DNA from: Streptomyces mirabilis
GTDB lineage: Bacteria; Actinomycetota; Actinomycetes; Streptomycetales; Streptomycetaceae
Direction: 5' to 3'
Length of the DNA stretch: 64,000 bases
Assembly: GCF_039503195.1 (NCBI RefSeq)
Contig: NZ_JBCJKP010000001.1
Location: forward strand, 7,998,001 to 8,062,000
Part shown: piece by piece, positions 28,785 to 37,861 of the stretch
Numbering within the stretch: position 1 is the first letter of the stretch
How the letters are laid out: every line of letters starts with the position of its first letter
Position numbers and translations under genes: made by a program
Notes under the pieces: model-generated
The model's database searches: none
What the model was told of the DNA's origin: nothing
Seen by the model: only the letters and a program-made list of their open reading frames with translations

Positions 28785-28891
28785 GGCGGAAGCCGCAGCG
28801 GCGCGACGGCGGCGAGCGGTGGCCGTGCGGGCCTCCGGATCTCCCCCCATGCTGGACATGACGGGGTGAGGCCACGGAGGAGGTGGTGAGG

Positions 28892-29101
28892 ATGCAGACC
28901 GTTGTGGATCTCACGCGCTGCCAGGGCTATGCGCAGTGCGTGTTCCTCGCACCGGAGGTGTTCGAGCTGCACGGCGAGGAAGGGTTGCTGTACGCCACGG
29001 CCGTCCCGGACGACCAGGTCGAGCACGTGCGCCAGGCCGCGGCGGCGTGCCCGGTCCAGGCCATCATCCTCGGTGAAGGGGTGAGCGCCGGTGCCCGGTG
29101 A
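28892..29101 (+). CDS. [3Fe-4S]-type ferredoxin for the P450
   Basis: From ATG 28892, behind GGAGGAGG, the protein has 69 residues. Only three cluster cysteines are present: Cys10 and Cys16 in CQGYAQC, and Cys53 in AACP. The position of a fourth ligand holds Tyr13, the pattern of P450-partner ferredoxins with a 3Fe-4S cluster. Upstream GTG codons at 28883 and 28886 are possible alternative starts. The stop overlaps the start of the reductase gene by 11 bases, so the two are probably made in step. Confidence 0.88.
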   Translation: MQTVVDLTRCQGYAQCVFLAPEVFELHGEEGLLYATAVPDDQVEHVRQAAAACPVQAIILGEGVSAGAR

Positions 29102-30464
29102 TCTGACCGACGGCCGCATCGTGATCGTCGGCGCGTCGCTGGCCGGGCTCAGGGCCGCGGAGACACTGCGCGAGGAGGGTTTCACCGGCTCACTGACCGT
29201 GGTGGGGGACGAGCCCCGTGCGCCTTACGACCGGCCACCGCTGTCCAAGCAGGTGCTGCTCGGCAAGACGCCTGCGGACACCACGGCGTTGCCGATGCGC
29301 CGGGACCCGGAGGCCGACTGGCGACTGGGAGTGGCCGCCACCGGCATGGACCCCTTGGAGAAACGGGTGATGCTGGCCGACGGCGAGTCGCTGCCGTACG
29401 ACCGGCTGCTGATCGCCACCGGGACCCGGTCGCGCCCCTGGCCGAACCCGGACGAGGCCTCCCTGGACGGCGTGTTCACCCTGCGCACCAGTGACGAGGC
29501 CGGGAAGCTGGCCGAGCGGCTGGCCGCCGGGCCGGAGCGGGTGCTGGTGATCGGTGCCGGTTTCACCGGTTCGGAGATCGCCTCTGCCTGCCGGGAGCGG
29601 GGTATCGAGGTCACGGTCGCAGAACGCGGCCCCGCACCCCTGGTGGGCGCGCTCGGCGGCACCCTGGCGAAACTCGCGGCGGCCATGCACCGCAACCACG
29701 GCGTGGACCTGCGCACCGGAGTGACGGTCACCGCTCTGCGCGGGGACGGGAACGGCCGGTTCACCGGCGCGGACCTGTCCGACGGCAGCCGTGTCGAGGC
29801 GGATGTGTGCGTGGTGGCGTTGGGGGCGGTCCGCAACGTCGAGTGGCTGGCGGAGTCCGGGCTGGCGGCGGGTCCGCGCGGGATCGCCTGCGACGCCGGG
29901 TGCCGGGCCTTCAACATGTACGGGATAGTGACCGACGACGTCTTCGTCGCCGGTGACGTCTCCCGGTTCCCGCACCCGCTGTTCGGGTACCAGATGCTCT
30001 CCCTGGAGCACTGGGGCAACGCGGTCGAACAGGCCGAGGTGGCGGCCCACAACATGGTCAGCCCCGGTCCCCTGCGGCGCCCGCACCTCGCCGTCCCGAC
30101 GTTCTGGTCGACCCAGTTCGGGCTCAACATCAAGTCGGTCGGCGTGCCCACCTACTCCGACCACGTCGTCATCGCCCAGGGCTCTCTGGAGGCGCGCCGT
30201 CTGGCGGTGGTCTACGGCTACCAGGGACGGATCACCGCCGCGGTCACCGTCGACATGGCCAAGTCGCTCGACTACTACAAGCACCTGATCGAGACGGCAG
30301 CTCCGTTCCCGCCCCCGCCCGGCGCGGCGGACCGCGCGATCGCGGCCGACGTCACGATTCCGTCCGACGTGCCCGACCCGAGCGGGCTGTCGCACGGTCC
30401 CACCGTGGCGCTCACCGGTCACCTGCCCGATCGACGACTGACCGTGGTGCAGCCCACGCGCTGA
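29091..30464 (+). CDS. FAD-dependent NAD(P)H-ferredoxin reductase
   Basis: GTG 29091 overlaps the ferredoxin gene; the product has 457 residues. Two dinucleotide-binding folds are evident: FAD near the N-terminus (IVIVGASLAGLRAAETLREEG) and NAD(P)H near residue 145 (VLVIGAGFTGSEIASA). DRPPLSKQ and the FAD-closing VFVAGDVSRFP are typical of the putidaredoxin/rhodocoxin reductase group. The tail after about 400 is longer than usual and Pro-rich. It should pass electrons from NAD(P)H to the ferredoxin encoded before it, for use by the P450 behind it. Confidence 0.9.
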   Translation: MPGDLTDGRIVIVGASLAGLRAAETLREEGFTGSLTVVGDEPRAPYDRPPLSKQVLLGKTPADTTALPMRRDPEADWRLGVAATGMDPLEKRVMLADGESLPYDRLLIATGTRSRPWPNPDEASLDGVFTLRTSDEAGKLAERLAAGPERVLVIGAGFTGSEIASACRERGIEVTVAERGPAPLVGALGGTLAKLAAAMHRNHGVDLRTGVTVTALRGDGNGRFTGADLSDGSRVEADVCVVALGAVRNVEWLAESGLAAGPRGIACDAGCRAFNMYGIVTDDVFVAGDVSRFPHPLFGYQMLSLEHWGNAVEQAEVAAHNMVSPGPLRRPHLAVPTFWSTQFGLNIKSVGVPTYSDHVVIAQGSLEARRLAVVYGYQGRITAAVTVDMAKSLDYYKHLIETAAPFPPPPGAADRAIAADVTIPSDVPDPSGLSHGPTVALTGHLPDRRLTVVQPTR

Positions 30465-30495
30465 CCCACGTCCCGCCCGACGACGAGGAGCCACC

Positions 30496-31695
30496 ATGGC
30501 CTCCGAGACCTTGCTGGCACGGATCTCCGACTACGCGAACCGCCCCGACCCCTACCCGCTGTACGCGGAACTCCGCGAGGCCGGTCCCGTGGTGCGGCAG
30601 GCCGACGGCAGCTGTCTGGTCGGCACCTACCACGAAATCGCCGCTCTGCTCCACGACCCGCGGATGAGTGCCGAACCGCGCAGCCGCACCGACTCGTCGT
30701 CGTCCGAGGAGACGAGACGGCCGCCGTTCCTGCGGCTCGACGACCCCGAGCACCACAGACTGCGCACCCTGGCCATGCGGCCGTTCGGGCCGCCGCACAG
30801 CCCTCGCCGGGTCGATGCCATGCGCGGCGAGATCGCCCACATCACCGGCGAACTGATCGAGGCGCTCCGGGACCGCGAGCAGATCGACGTCGTCGACGAC
30901 TTCGCCTACCCCCTGCCCATCACCGTCATCTGCCGGCTGATGGGCGTCCCGCGCGAGGACGAGACACTGTTCCAGGGATGGACCGACGTGATCGTCGCGT
31001 CCGCCGACATCGGGCCCGAAGAGGACACCACCGAACGGGACAAGGCGGGCCTGCAGGCCCGGCAGGAGATGGGCCGGTACCTGGTCGACCTCGCCGAACA
31101 GCGCCGCGGCCGTCCCACCGGCGACATGCTCTCCGACTTCATCAACGAACCGGACCCCGCCCTGCGGCTCACCGTCGAGGAACTGGCGGAAACCACCATC
31201 CTGTTGTTCATCGCCGGACACGAGACCACGGTCAACCTGATCACCAACGGCGTCCTCACCCTGCTGCGCCGGCCCGAGGAGCTGGACCGGCTGCGCCGCG
31301 AACCCGGCCTGCTGCCGCGCGCGGTGGAGGAGCTGCTGCGCTACGAACCCCCGGTCCACATGCGCGAGAGGATCCCACTCGCCGACATCGACGTCGCCGG
31401 CACCACGATCCCCGAGGGCACGTCCGTCATCCTGGCGCTGGCCTCGGGCAGCCGCGACCCCAAGCGGTTCCACGAGCCCGACCGGTTCGACCCCACCCGG
31501 CCGGACAACGAACACTTCGGCTTCGGCAGCGGGATCCATCTCTGCTACGGCGCACCACTCGCCCGCATCGAAGCCGAGACCGCGCTCGGCGCGCTGCTTC
31601 CCCGCCTCGGCACGGCCCGCCTGGTCCAGGATCCGCCCCCCTACCGGCAGAACGCCATGCTCCGCGGACCCCGCCACCTGCCCATCCACCTGTGA
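30496..31695 (+). CDS. cytochrome P450 monooxygenase
   Basis: ATG 30496 lies behind GAGGAGCC; 399 residues is standard for soluble bacterial P450s. The I-helix oxygen-activation motif is AGHETT (240-245), and the K-helix ExxR lies in EELLRYEPP. The haem loop is [17 protein letters not shown] with the axial Cys350. No membrane anchor is seen. It follows the reductase by 31 bases, so one operon can supply the complete electron chain. The substrate is unknown; the pairing with a saccharopine-dehydrogenase-like reductase suggests a small hydrophobic metabolite. Confidence 0.93.
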   Translation: MASETLLARISDYANRPDPYPLYAELREAGPVVRQADGSCLVGTYHEIAALLHDPRMSAEPRSRTDSSSSEETRRPPFLRLDDPEHHRLRTLAMRPFGPPHSPRRVDAMRGEIAHITGELIEALRDREQIDVVDDFAYPLPITVICRLMGVPREDETLFQGWTDVIVASADIGPEEDTTERDKAGLQARQEMGRYLVDLAEQRRGRPTGDMLSDFINEPDPALRLTVEELAETTILLFIAGHETTVNLITNGVLTLLRRPEELDRLRREPGLLPRAVEELLRYEPPVHMRERIPLADIDVAGTTIPEGTSVILALASGSRDPKRFHEPDRFDPTRPDNEHFGFGSGIHLCYGAPLARIEAETALGALLPRLGTARLVQDPPPYRQNAMLRGPRHLPIHL

Positions 31696-31747
31696 GCCCC
31701 CCGCCGGCGGTCGACGCCGCCCGCCCGGCGTGCTCCTGACGTACCGC

Positions 31748-32203
31748 CTATGCGGTGAGGTGGTCGTGCCGCGCGGGACTTCCGGTCACGTAGTGCACGT
31801 ACTCGCGCTCCAGTCGGAAACCGGCGGTCCAGGCGAGCAGGCGGCCGGGGCGGTTGTCGCGGGAGCAGGACCAGCTCGCGGTGTGGCCGCGGGCCGCGAT
31901 GTCCGTGCACGGGGCGGTGACGCAGGCGAGGGCGAGGTGCTCGCGTCGGTGCTCGGGGACCGTGAGGCAGGCGATGTCCTCGTGTGTGCTGCTCAGGAGG
32001 TGGGCACAGGCGACGGCGAGGATGCGGTCCTTGTGGAGGGCGGCCCAGCCGAGACCGGAGGCCGCGAGCGCGGTCGTCCGCCCCCATGTGCCGTGGCTCC
32101 AGGCCGCGTCGGTGCCGAGTCCGGCGAGGGCCGGGGCGTGCCCGGGTGTCAGCCGCCGCACCGTCACGCCCCACGGGAGACGGGGTCTCGAGGAGGGCGG
32201 CAT
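31748..32203 (-). CDS. GNAT-like acetyltransferase, probably N-terminally shortened
   Basis: The frame gives 151 residues. The C-terminal two thirds look like a GNAT fold of the GCN5 type: [18 protein letters not shown] marks the acetyl-CoA region, although the usual Gly-rich loop is altered. The segment [20 protein letters not shown] matches strand 5/helix 4. The first 45 residues match poorly and may be a fusion with unrelated sequence, since the kdpB remnant begins only about 60 bases further on. It is either a short acetyltransferase or the end of a longer one. Confidence 0.5.
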   Translation of the reverse strand: MPPSSRPRLPWGVTVRRLTPGHAPALAGLGTDAAWSHGTWGRTTALAASGLGWAALHKDRILAVACAHLLSSTHEDIACLTVPEHRREHLALACVTAPCTDIAARGHTASWSCSRDNRPGRLLAWTAGFRLEREYVHYVTGSPARHDHLTA

Positions 32204-32269
32204 GCGGATTCGGGGCGACCCCGGTGTTCGACGGCCGGGTCGCAGAGCCGGGCTGCGACGTCAGGCCCG

Positions 32270-33260
32270 GGTGGGCGCCCGCGAACATCGCCGGGATGAT
32301 CGCGAAGTACTTCGCCACGTCGTTCGTGAGGGAGAACGTCGTCAGCGCGCCCCGCGTGATCAGCAGTTGTTTCCCGATCTCGACGATCTTCGTCGGCTCG
32401 GAGTCCAGGTCGACCATGTTCCCGGCCTCCTCGGCGGCCGCGGTGCCGGTGTTCATGGCCACGCCGACGTCGGCCCGTGCCAGCGCCGGCGCGTCGTTCG
32501 TGCCGTCCCCGGTCATGGCGACGAGCTTGCCGCCTCCCTGCTCCCGTTTGATCAGCGCGAGCTTGTCCTCGGGGCTCGCCTCGGCCAAGTAGTCGTCCAC
32601 ACCCGCCTCTTCGGCGATGGCGCGGGCGGTGAGAGGGTGGTCGCCGGTGATCATCACCGTGCGGATGCCCATGCGGCGCAGCTCGGCGAAGCGCGCGCGG
32701 ATGCCGTCCTTGACGACGTCGTTCACATGGATCAGGCCCAGTACCCGCGGCCCGTCCCGGTCGTGCACGGCCACCAGGAGCGGAGTGCCGCCCGATCCGG
32801 CCACGGAGACCGCCGACGACCGTGCCTCGGGCGGGACGTGGCCGCCGTACGTCCGAACCCACTCGATGACCTCCTGGGCGGCCCCCTTGCGGATCGCGCA
32901 CACCGCACCGTTGCCCCAGCGCAGATCGACGCCGCTCATCCGCGTCCGGGCAGTGAACCTCACCCACCGGGCATGGCTCAGGTCGCCCTCGGCGGGCGCC
33001 CGTAGTCCGTACCGTTCCTTCGCCAGTACGACGACGGAGCGGCCCTCCGGTGTCTCGCCGGCCAGGGACGACAGCTGGGCGGCGTCGGAGAGTTGGCCTT
33101 CCGTGACGCCGGGCAGCGGCACGAACGCGGCGGTCTCGCGGTTGCCGAGGCTCTGCGCAGCGACTCGGCCTGTGCTGTGCCGCGGCCCTCGGTGACGGCC
33201 TCCGCGAGGTTGGCGAAGAACAGCCCGCTCGGTGCCCGGCGTTTCGCCCCTCCGTCCGGT
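32270..33260 (-). pseudogene. kdpB: kdpB remnant (potassium P-type ATPase) with internal deletion
   Basis: An early KdpB segment ([17 protein letters not shown], about 33190-33240) is joined out of frame to sequence that starts just after the phosphorylation site ([30 protein letters not shown]). The stretch that should hold three membrane helices and DKTGT is gone. The nucleotide-binding KGAA, the hinge [31 protein letters not shown] and the Mg-binding [12 protein letters not shown] are well kept. The C-terminus is lost after [18 protein letters not shown]. No kdpA, kdpC or kdpD/E is near. The fragment cannot be an active pump. Confidence 0.85.
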
Positions 33261-33269
33261 CCGGGCCGG

Positions 33270-33934
33270 GCGGTGCGCCGAGGGCGGGACGGCGGGGCTT
33301 GCTGAGGAGCGGCGGAGAACAGGGAGACCTTCGTGCCTCGGTGGGGAGCCGGACCCACGCGCACGGAGGCACGTCGGCGACCGGTCGGGCTGACAGAGCG
33401 TGTGGTGGCCGCCGGGCTCCGCGGTGCCGGGGTCACGGCACCGCGGAGCTGCGCACGGGCGTCGGTGGCGCGATGACGACGAGAACGCCGCCGCGTGCTC
33501 GGCCGCCGGGAGGCCATGCGGATGCCTTCGGGTGAGGAAGGCGGCCGAGGGTGCTTCCGGGGTGAAACCGTCAGTCACCGACGTCCGAGGCCTCTCCGGC
33601 GGCCGAGGGGAAATCCAGCCCGGCCACCCCTTCGAACCGCACGGCCGAGCAGGGAATCCGCGCCTCTCTTACGCCCGGTCAAAGGGCGACATCAAGGCCC
33701 CGCCAAGGTCACCCGAGAAAGCGTCAGGAGACCATCAACGGACGACGTCGGCGACCGAAACCGGTTCCAGACTGACCGACACGGGGGCACGACGACCGTC
33801 CGCGGCGTGACGTCGGAGGGCCCTGTCCGTCTGGCCCCACTCCGCCCGCCCCGAGACCTCCGTCGAACTCCCCCTCGGCGGAGGGCCGACGACGTGGTCG
33901 GAGAGCGCCCGAGTGCCGCCCCTCGTTGTCCGGT
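33270..33934. other. no gene seen
   Basis: This 665-base stretch has open frames in several directions but none with recognisable motifs, a good ribosome site and Streptomyces-like codon bias together. It separates the kdpB remnant from the formamidase remnant and is probably decayed or foreign DNA. Confidence 0.5.
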
Positions 33935-34231
33935 TCAGGCCGTGGCCAACGCGCACTGACCGCGGTCGGCCTTCATCGGGCCGGCGGCGGTCGGCCGGAC
34001 GTCGAAGTCGAACATGGCGGTGGGTACGTACAGCGAGCAGCAGGCGTTGGGGATGTCGACGATGCCGCTGATGCGTCCCTCTATCGGAGAGGAGCCGAGC
34101 AGCAGGTAGGCCTGCTCTCCGCTGTAGCCGAACCTCTTGAAGTACTCGACGGCGTTGAGGCAGGCCCGGCGGTAGGCCAGCGTCGCGTCCGGGTAGTAGT
34201 TCGTGTCCGTGTCGTGGTCGACCGAGATCCC
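33935..34231 (-). pseudogene. fmdA: fmdA (formamidase) C-terminal remnant, fused to amiS
   Basis: The frame reads the last quarter of an acetamidase/formamidase: a GISVDHD start, DATLAYRRACLNAVEYFKRFGYSGEQAYLLLG, then RISGIVDIPNACCSLYVPT and FDFDVRP. The full enzyme has about 415 residues; only about 98 are left. It continues in frame from the amide-transporter remnant upstream, so the two genes were joined by a deletion that removed three quarters of fmdA. The metal-binding N-terminal part is missing, so no activity is expected. Confidence 0.85.
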
Positions 34232-34616
34232 GAACAGCGCCGCGCACACGACGACGCCGAAGGCTCCGAGGGCGAGGGCGATCTCCGCAGTGTGCTTTGA
34301 GTAACCGGAAAGCAGCAGCGCCGCGGGAATGACGCCCGTGACCCAGCCCTCGATCGCCGTCACCCGGCCCACGTAGTCGGACAACCCCGTCTTCTTGAGA
34401 CCGCGCAGCAGGAAGAACAGGAACCACAGGAAGGCCCAGTAGAACCAGATGGCTCCGAACGGGTAATCCTTGAAGAGGTGGAAATTGGCGAACGAATACC
34501 CATGGGCCACGATCGCCACGAAGAGGGAGTAATAGCCGACACAGATTTTGTCGATTCCGGCGAGCAGGACAGATAGATTCCGGATGCCGCCAGAATTTCT
34601 GCCTTGTCGACCACCG
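34232..34616 (-). pseudogene. amiS: amiS/UreI-type amide transporter remnant
   Basis: Two frames carry parts of an AmiS/UreI six-helix amide/urea channel. A short piece (KAEILAASGIYL) lies near 34590. After a one-base shift the remaining helices follow: YYSLFVAIVAHGYSFANFHLFKDYPFGAIWFYWAFLWFLFF, EGWVTGVIPAALLLSGY and ALGAFGVVVCAALF. The first two or three helices are missing, and the C-terminus runs directly into fmdA sequence. The FmdB gene ends only a few bases upstream, so the old order was fmdB-amiS-fmdA. Confidence 0.82.
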
Positions 34617-34619
34617 TCC

Positions 34620-34898
34620 TCAGGGACGCGGCAGCCGCGGGAGTGCGGGGTGCGGGTGCCGTGGCACCCTTCTGCGTGGCGGCACTTGGGAGACTACTGC
34701 CGGGGCCTCACGCGCCTGCTCCTCCCGGACATGGAGGGCGGCGACCGTGTTCGGGGTCAGCGAGAGACCGGGCGAGGAATACACACGTCTCGCAGCGCCT
34801 GCGCAAACAGGGCAGCCATAAGCCTTGGGCGCCGTCCCGATTTCCAACTTCACATCGAAGGGCCCACAGCGGCTGCATAGATATTCATAGGTTGCCAT
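34620..34898 (-). CDS. fmdB: FmdB-family zinc-ribbon protein
   Basis: ATG 34898 is preceded by GGAGGCTGCTG and yields 92 residues. The N-terminus is a CxxC-CxxC ribbon (CSRC near residues 8-11, CPVC near 31-34) with the family opening MATYEYLC. The tail is Arg/Pro-rich. FmdB proteins accompany formamidase genes and are thought to act as regulators or assembly factors. Here the partners downstream are broken, so the protein may have lost its role, although the gene itself appears intact. Confidence 0.82.
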   Translation of the reverse strand: MATYEYLCSRCGPFDVKLEIGTAPKAYGCPVCAGAARRVYSSPGLSLTPNTVAALHVREEQAREAPAVVSQVPPRRRVPRHPHPALPRLPRP

Positions 34899-35294
34899 CA
34901 GCAGCCTCCGGATGTCGGTGGACGCTGGCCAACCTGATCGTGTACGGCGTGCCCAAATGGGCCTACGCCACAGCGCTTTTCCTACCTTCAAAGAGACGTC
35001 TCGTGACAGACCCACCGCGAGGGCTCGAAGCGCCGTACATCAGGGACTTTTCTGACCTGTCACTTCGCGCGCACATGGACCAACTCGTAACTGAATGTGG
35101 AGAACGTTGGTGTGGAGAACGTTGTTATAGGCGTCTCGGAATCCGACGCCGGCCATGGGTGCGGGCTGCTCCGGCAGCCCGAGCAGCCGTGCGCCGGGGC
35201 CCAGCACAACGCCCCGCACGCGTGATGATCACCGGACCCACCGGCCGTACCGCTAGGTGCGGCCGTGCCGCGCGGTGAGCCGCACCCGCCGGGC

Positions 35295-35475
35295 CAGGGC
35301 CATCTGCCGATCGCCAGGCCCAGACCGAGGGCGGCCAGGCCGGCGAACAGGCTGCCGAAGACGTTGAACGCGTCAACCAAAACGTCCCCCGGGGTGTGGG
35401 AAACGTCAGTCCCAGTACGTAACGGGCCGACCCGCCCAGAACGCCGTCGAGCGCGACCGCCGCGAGGGTCTCGGA
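35295..35475 (-). pseudogene. crcB: crcB/fluc fluoride channel remnant
   Basis: One frame reads LDGVLGGSARYVLGLTFPTPRGTF, the first helix and loop of a CrcB (Fluc) fluoride channel. The next frame continues with DAFNVFGSLFAGLAALGLGLAI, the position of the NVLGSF motif and second helix. The shift lies near 35390. The remaining helices and any partner crcB gene are absent. The match is short and made by eye. Confidence 0.6.
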
Positions 35476-35518
35476 TTTCCTCTCGGGCCCGGATTCGTTC
35501 GCCCGCATCAGAAGTCTC

Positions 35519-35561
35519 CGTACGGAACACGGATCGGTCCCCGTACAGAACACGGATCGGT
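35519..35561. repeat. two 20-bp direct repeats upstream of formate dehydrogenase
   Basis: CGTACRGAACACGGATCGGT occurs at 35519-35538 and 35542-35561 with one mismatch and a 23-base period, about two helical turns. It lies roughly 180 bases upstream of the formate dehydrogenase start. It could be a double operator; no regulator gene is adjacent. Confidence 0.5.
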
Positions 35562-35739
35562 GCGCACTGCCGCCCGAACTCCCGCCGCGGACCTCACCGA
35601 ATATCCGCATCGTTATCCACTGGCCCACCGCGATGATATCCGTGGGGATTGCAGCGTCGACGCGCGCTCAACTAAGATTCAAGATCATCGGTATCCGACC
35701 GGTTCGCCGGAGCGGCGGGCCCACCGATGGAGGACGGCC

Positions 35740-36903
35740 ATGGCAAAGATCCTTGCGGTGCTCTATCCCGACCCCGTGGGCGGTTATCCTCCCGACTACG
35801 CCCGCGACGAGATTCCGGCCATCACCGGATATCCGGGCGGTCAGACCACGCCGACCCCACAAACCATAGATTTCACCCCGGGGCAGCTCCTCGGCTGCGT
35901 CTCGGGAGAGCTCGGACTACGCCGGTTCCTGGAGGAGCGGGGCAACACCTATGTCGTCACCAGCGACAAGGAAGCGCCGGACTCCACCCTGGACCGCGAG
36001 CTGCCCGACGCGGACGTGGTGATCTCGCAGCCCTTCTGGCCCGCCTATCTCACCCCCGAGCGGATCGCCTCCGCTCCCCGGCTCAAACTCGCGATCACAG
36101 CCGGGATCGGGTCGGACCACGTCGACCTGCCGAGCGCCATCACCCACGGCATGACGGTGGCGGAGGTGACCTACAGCAACAGCATCAGCGTGTCCGAGCA
36201 CGCCGTCATGCAGATCCTCACTCTGGTGCACAACTACATGCCGGCCCACGACTGGGTGACCGCCAAGAAGGGCTGGAACATCGCCGACAGCGTCTCGCGC
36301 GCCTACGACCTCGAAGGCATGGATGTCGGCGTCCTCGGCTCCGGCCGCATCGGCCAGGCGGTACTGCGCCGCCTCAAGCCGTTCGACGTCACACTGCACT
36401 ACTGCGACGCGCACCGGCTGCCCAAGGAGGTCGAGGGGGAACTGGGGCTGACCTGGCATCCCGACGCTCGTTCGCTGGTCTCCTCGGTCGACGTGCTGTC
36501 GATCCACACCCCGCTGCATCCGCAGACACAGAACCTCTTCGACGACGACCTGATCGGGGCCATGAAGCGCGGTTCGTACATCGTCAACACCGCACGTGCG
36601 CTCATCGTCAACCGGGATGCCGTGGTGCGGGCCCTCAACAGTGGCCAACTGGCCGGTTACGCCGGTGACGTCTGGTATCCGCAGCCACCACCGCCCGACC
36701 ACCCCTGGCGCACCATGCCGTACGAGGCGATGACGCCGCACGTGTCCGGCTCGACCCTCTCGGCGCAGGCCCGCTACGCCGCCGGTACCCGGGAGATCCT
36801 GGAATGCTGGTTCGACGGGCGCCCCATCCGCCCGGAGTACCTGATCGTCGACGGCGGTGGGCTCGCCGGGACGGGAGCGCGCTCCTACACGGTCGCCGGA
36901 TAA
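35740..36903 (+). CDS. fdh: NAD-dependent formate dehydrogenase
   Basis: This enzyme oxidises formate to CO2 with NAD+. ATG 35740 follows GGAGGACGGCC and gives 387 residues. The sequence is close to the well-studied Pseudomonas/Moraxella type: YPGGQTTPTPQTIDFTPG, SQPFWPAYLTPERIA, ITAGIGSDHVDL and SISVSEHAVM. Arg286 in NTARALI and His334 in TPHVSG are the catalytic pair, and Asp223 in HYCDAHR supports NAD over NADP. The C-terminus stops at GTGARSYTVAG, shorter than the Pseudomonas enzyme. It is metal-free and cytosolic. Formamidase relics a kilobase upstream suggest a former formamide-to-formate-to-CO2 route. Confidence 0.93.
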   Translation: MAKILAVLYPDPVGGYPPDYARDEIPAITGYPGGQTTPTPQTIDFTPGQLLGCVSGELGLRRFLEERGNTYVVTSDKEAPDSTLDRELPDADVVISQPFWPAYLTPERIASAPRLKLAITAGIGSDHVDLPSAITHGMTVAEVTYSNSISVSEHAVMQILTLVHNYMPAHDWVTAKKGWNIADSVSRAYDLEGMDVGVLGSGRIGQAVLRRLKPFDVTLHYCDAHRLPKEVEGELGLTWHPDARSLVSSVDVLSIHTPLHPQTQNLFDDDLIGAMKRGSYIVNTARALIVNRDAVVRALNSGQLAGYAGDVWYPQPPPPDHPWRTMPYEAMTPHVSGSTLSAQARYAAGTREILECWFDGRPIRPEYLIVDGGGLAGTGARSYTVAG

Positions 36904-37262
36904 CGCGTATTGAGCCGGAACGGCACGGTTGCCGCCGAGTGAGGCGACACCTCTGGACGGCGCCTTACCGGCAGGCAACCTGATAATTCCCGCTCATTAA
37001 CAGACGGCGGGCAAGAAATCAGCAGAAGATCAATTGGACGATGCAGCCGAAGATCCACCACATGAGTGGACAATGGACCTTCGGCTATGTCGCGCCTGTG
37101 GTGAGCCCATACCCCCGTGATCCGATTCACCCCGAATCTGTTGGCGGGGTGCGGTCGCTACCCTTAGTTTGCTGAATAGGCAGACTTTTTCTCTGCGTAG
37201 GCGCGAGCGCCGCGCATACTGTTTCGCAAGATAGCCAAGACGAACGTCGGGAAGGTGGATCA
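36904..37262. other. intergenic stretch, no gene seen
   Basis: These 359 bases are less GC-rich than their surroundings. The last 120 bases hold AT-richer patches (for example near 37165-37195, with TTAGTTTGCTGAATAGG and TTTTTCTC) that could contain the promoter of the small gene at 37263. I see no clear terminator or further gene. Confidence 0.5.
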
Positions 37263-37694
37263 GTGAGCAGCATGGACGCCGTGTGGGTCCGGGGCGTGAA
37301 CGGCATCCAGTTGCATCACGTGACCGACCTTCAGGATGCCGGCCCGTTTTTGGGCAACGCGGCGATGGCATTGCGGGCCGCCCACGTAAGGACCGGCGCC
37401 GACCGGTACTCCAGCATCGCCGCCGAGCTGAAGAGCCTGGTGCGGCGAGTGCGAGAACTGGAGGACGAGGCGCGGTCGAGCATGCACGACCTGCACTCCA
37501 CCGACCCCGAGCGGTTCGCCCGCTGCCGGGACGGTCACGAGCCCTGGCCTGGTGGGATGCCGGCGGGATTCATCCCGCGCCACACCTGCAAGGACGAGTG
37601 CCTCTACCACGATCGTGACGTCCTCGACGCCGTCACGCAGTGCACCTGTGGCCGGCCGCCGTGCCGGGCATGCGAGATCGGCGGGAAGCTCTGA
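37263..37694 (+). CDS. hypothetical protein with Cys/His-rich C-terminus
   Basis: GTG 37263 lies behind GGAAGGTGGATCA and gives 143 residues. The middle (residues about 45-85) is a charged, probably coiled helix (AAELKSLVRRVRELEDEARSS). The end carries HTCKDECLYHDRDVLDAVTQCTCGRPPCRACEIG, seven Cys and two His in 40 residues, most likely a zinc or Fe-S site. No signal peptide. The family is not one I can name. It has its own AT-rich upstream region and no cotranscribed neighbour. Confidence 0.65.
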   Translation: MSSMDAVWVRGVNGIQLHHVTDLQDAGPFLGNAAMALRAAHVRTGADRYSSIAAELKSLVRRVRELEDEARSSMHDLHSTDPERFARCRDGHEPWPGGMPAGFIPRHTCKDECLYHDRDVLDAVTQCTCGRPPCRACEIGGKL

Positions 37695-37835
37695 GAACGC
37701 TGGTCGGGTGCCACCACGCGGTAGCCGTGCGCGGCCCACGCTGAGATCTACCGGCGCCACGCCGACCTCGTCCGGGGGAAACCGCGTGGCAGCAGTACCG
37801 GGCGGCCCTCGGACGGACTCGCGCACTCATCATCC

Positions 37836-37861
37836 TGACGTGTGACGTGTGACGTGTGACG
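37836..37861. repeat. tandem TGACGTG heptamers
   Basis: Three full copies of TGACGTG and a partial fourth run head to tail, directly at the edge of the oxidoreductase remnant that follows. This looks like a slippage product at a junction. Confidence 0.7.

Noticed and set aside
31641..33578. Single long protein covering the GNAT and kdpB region
   Set aside because: It joins kdpB-frame sequence to antisense GNAT and P450 sequence; only the kdpB part has family motifs.
33735..34427. Leftward frame over the amiS/fmdA region
   Set aside because: It is a wrong-frame reading; the real remnant lies one frame over with clear AmiS and FmdA motifs.
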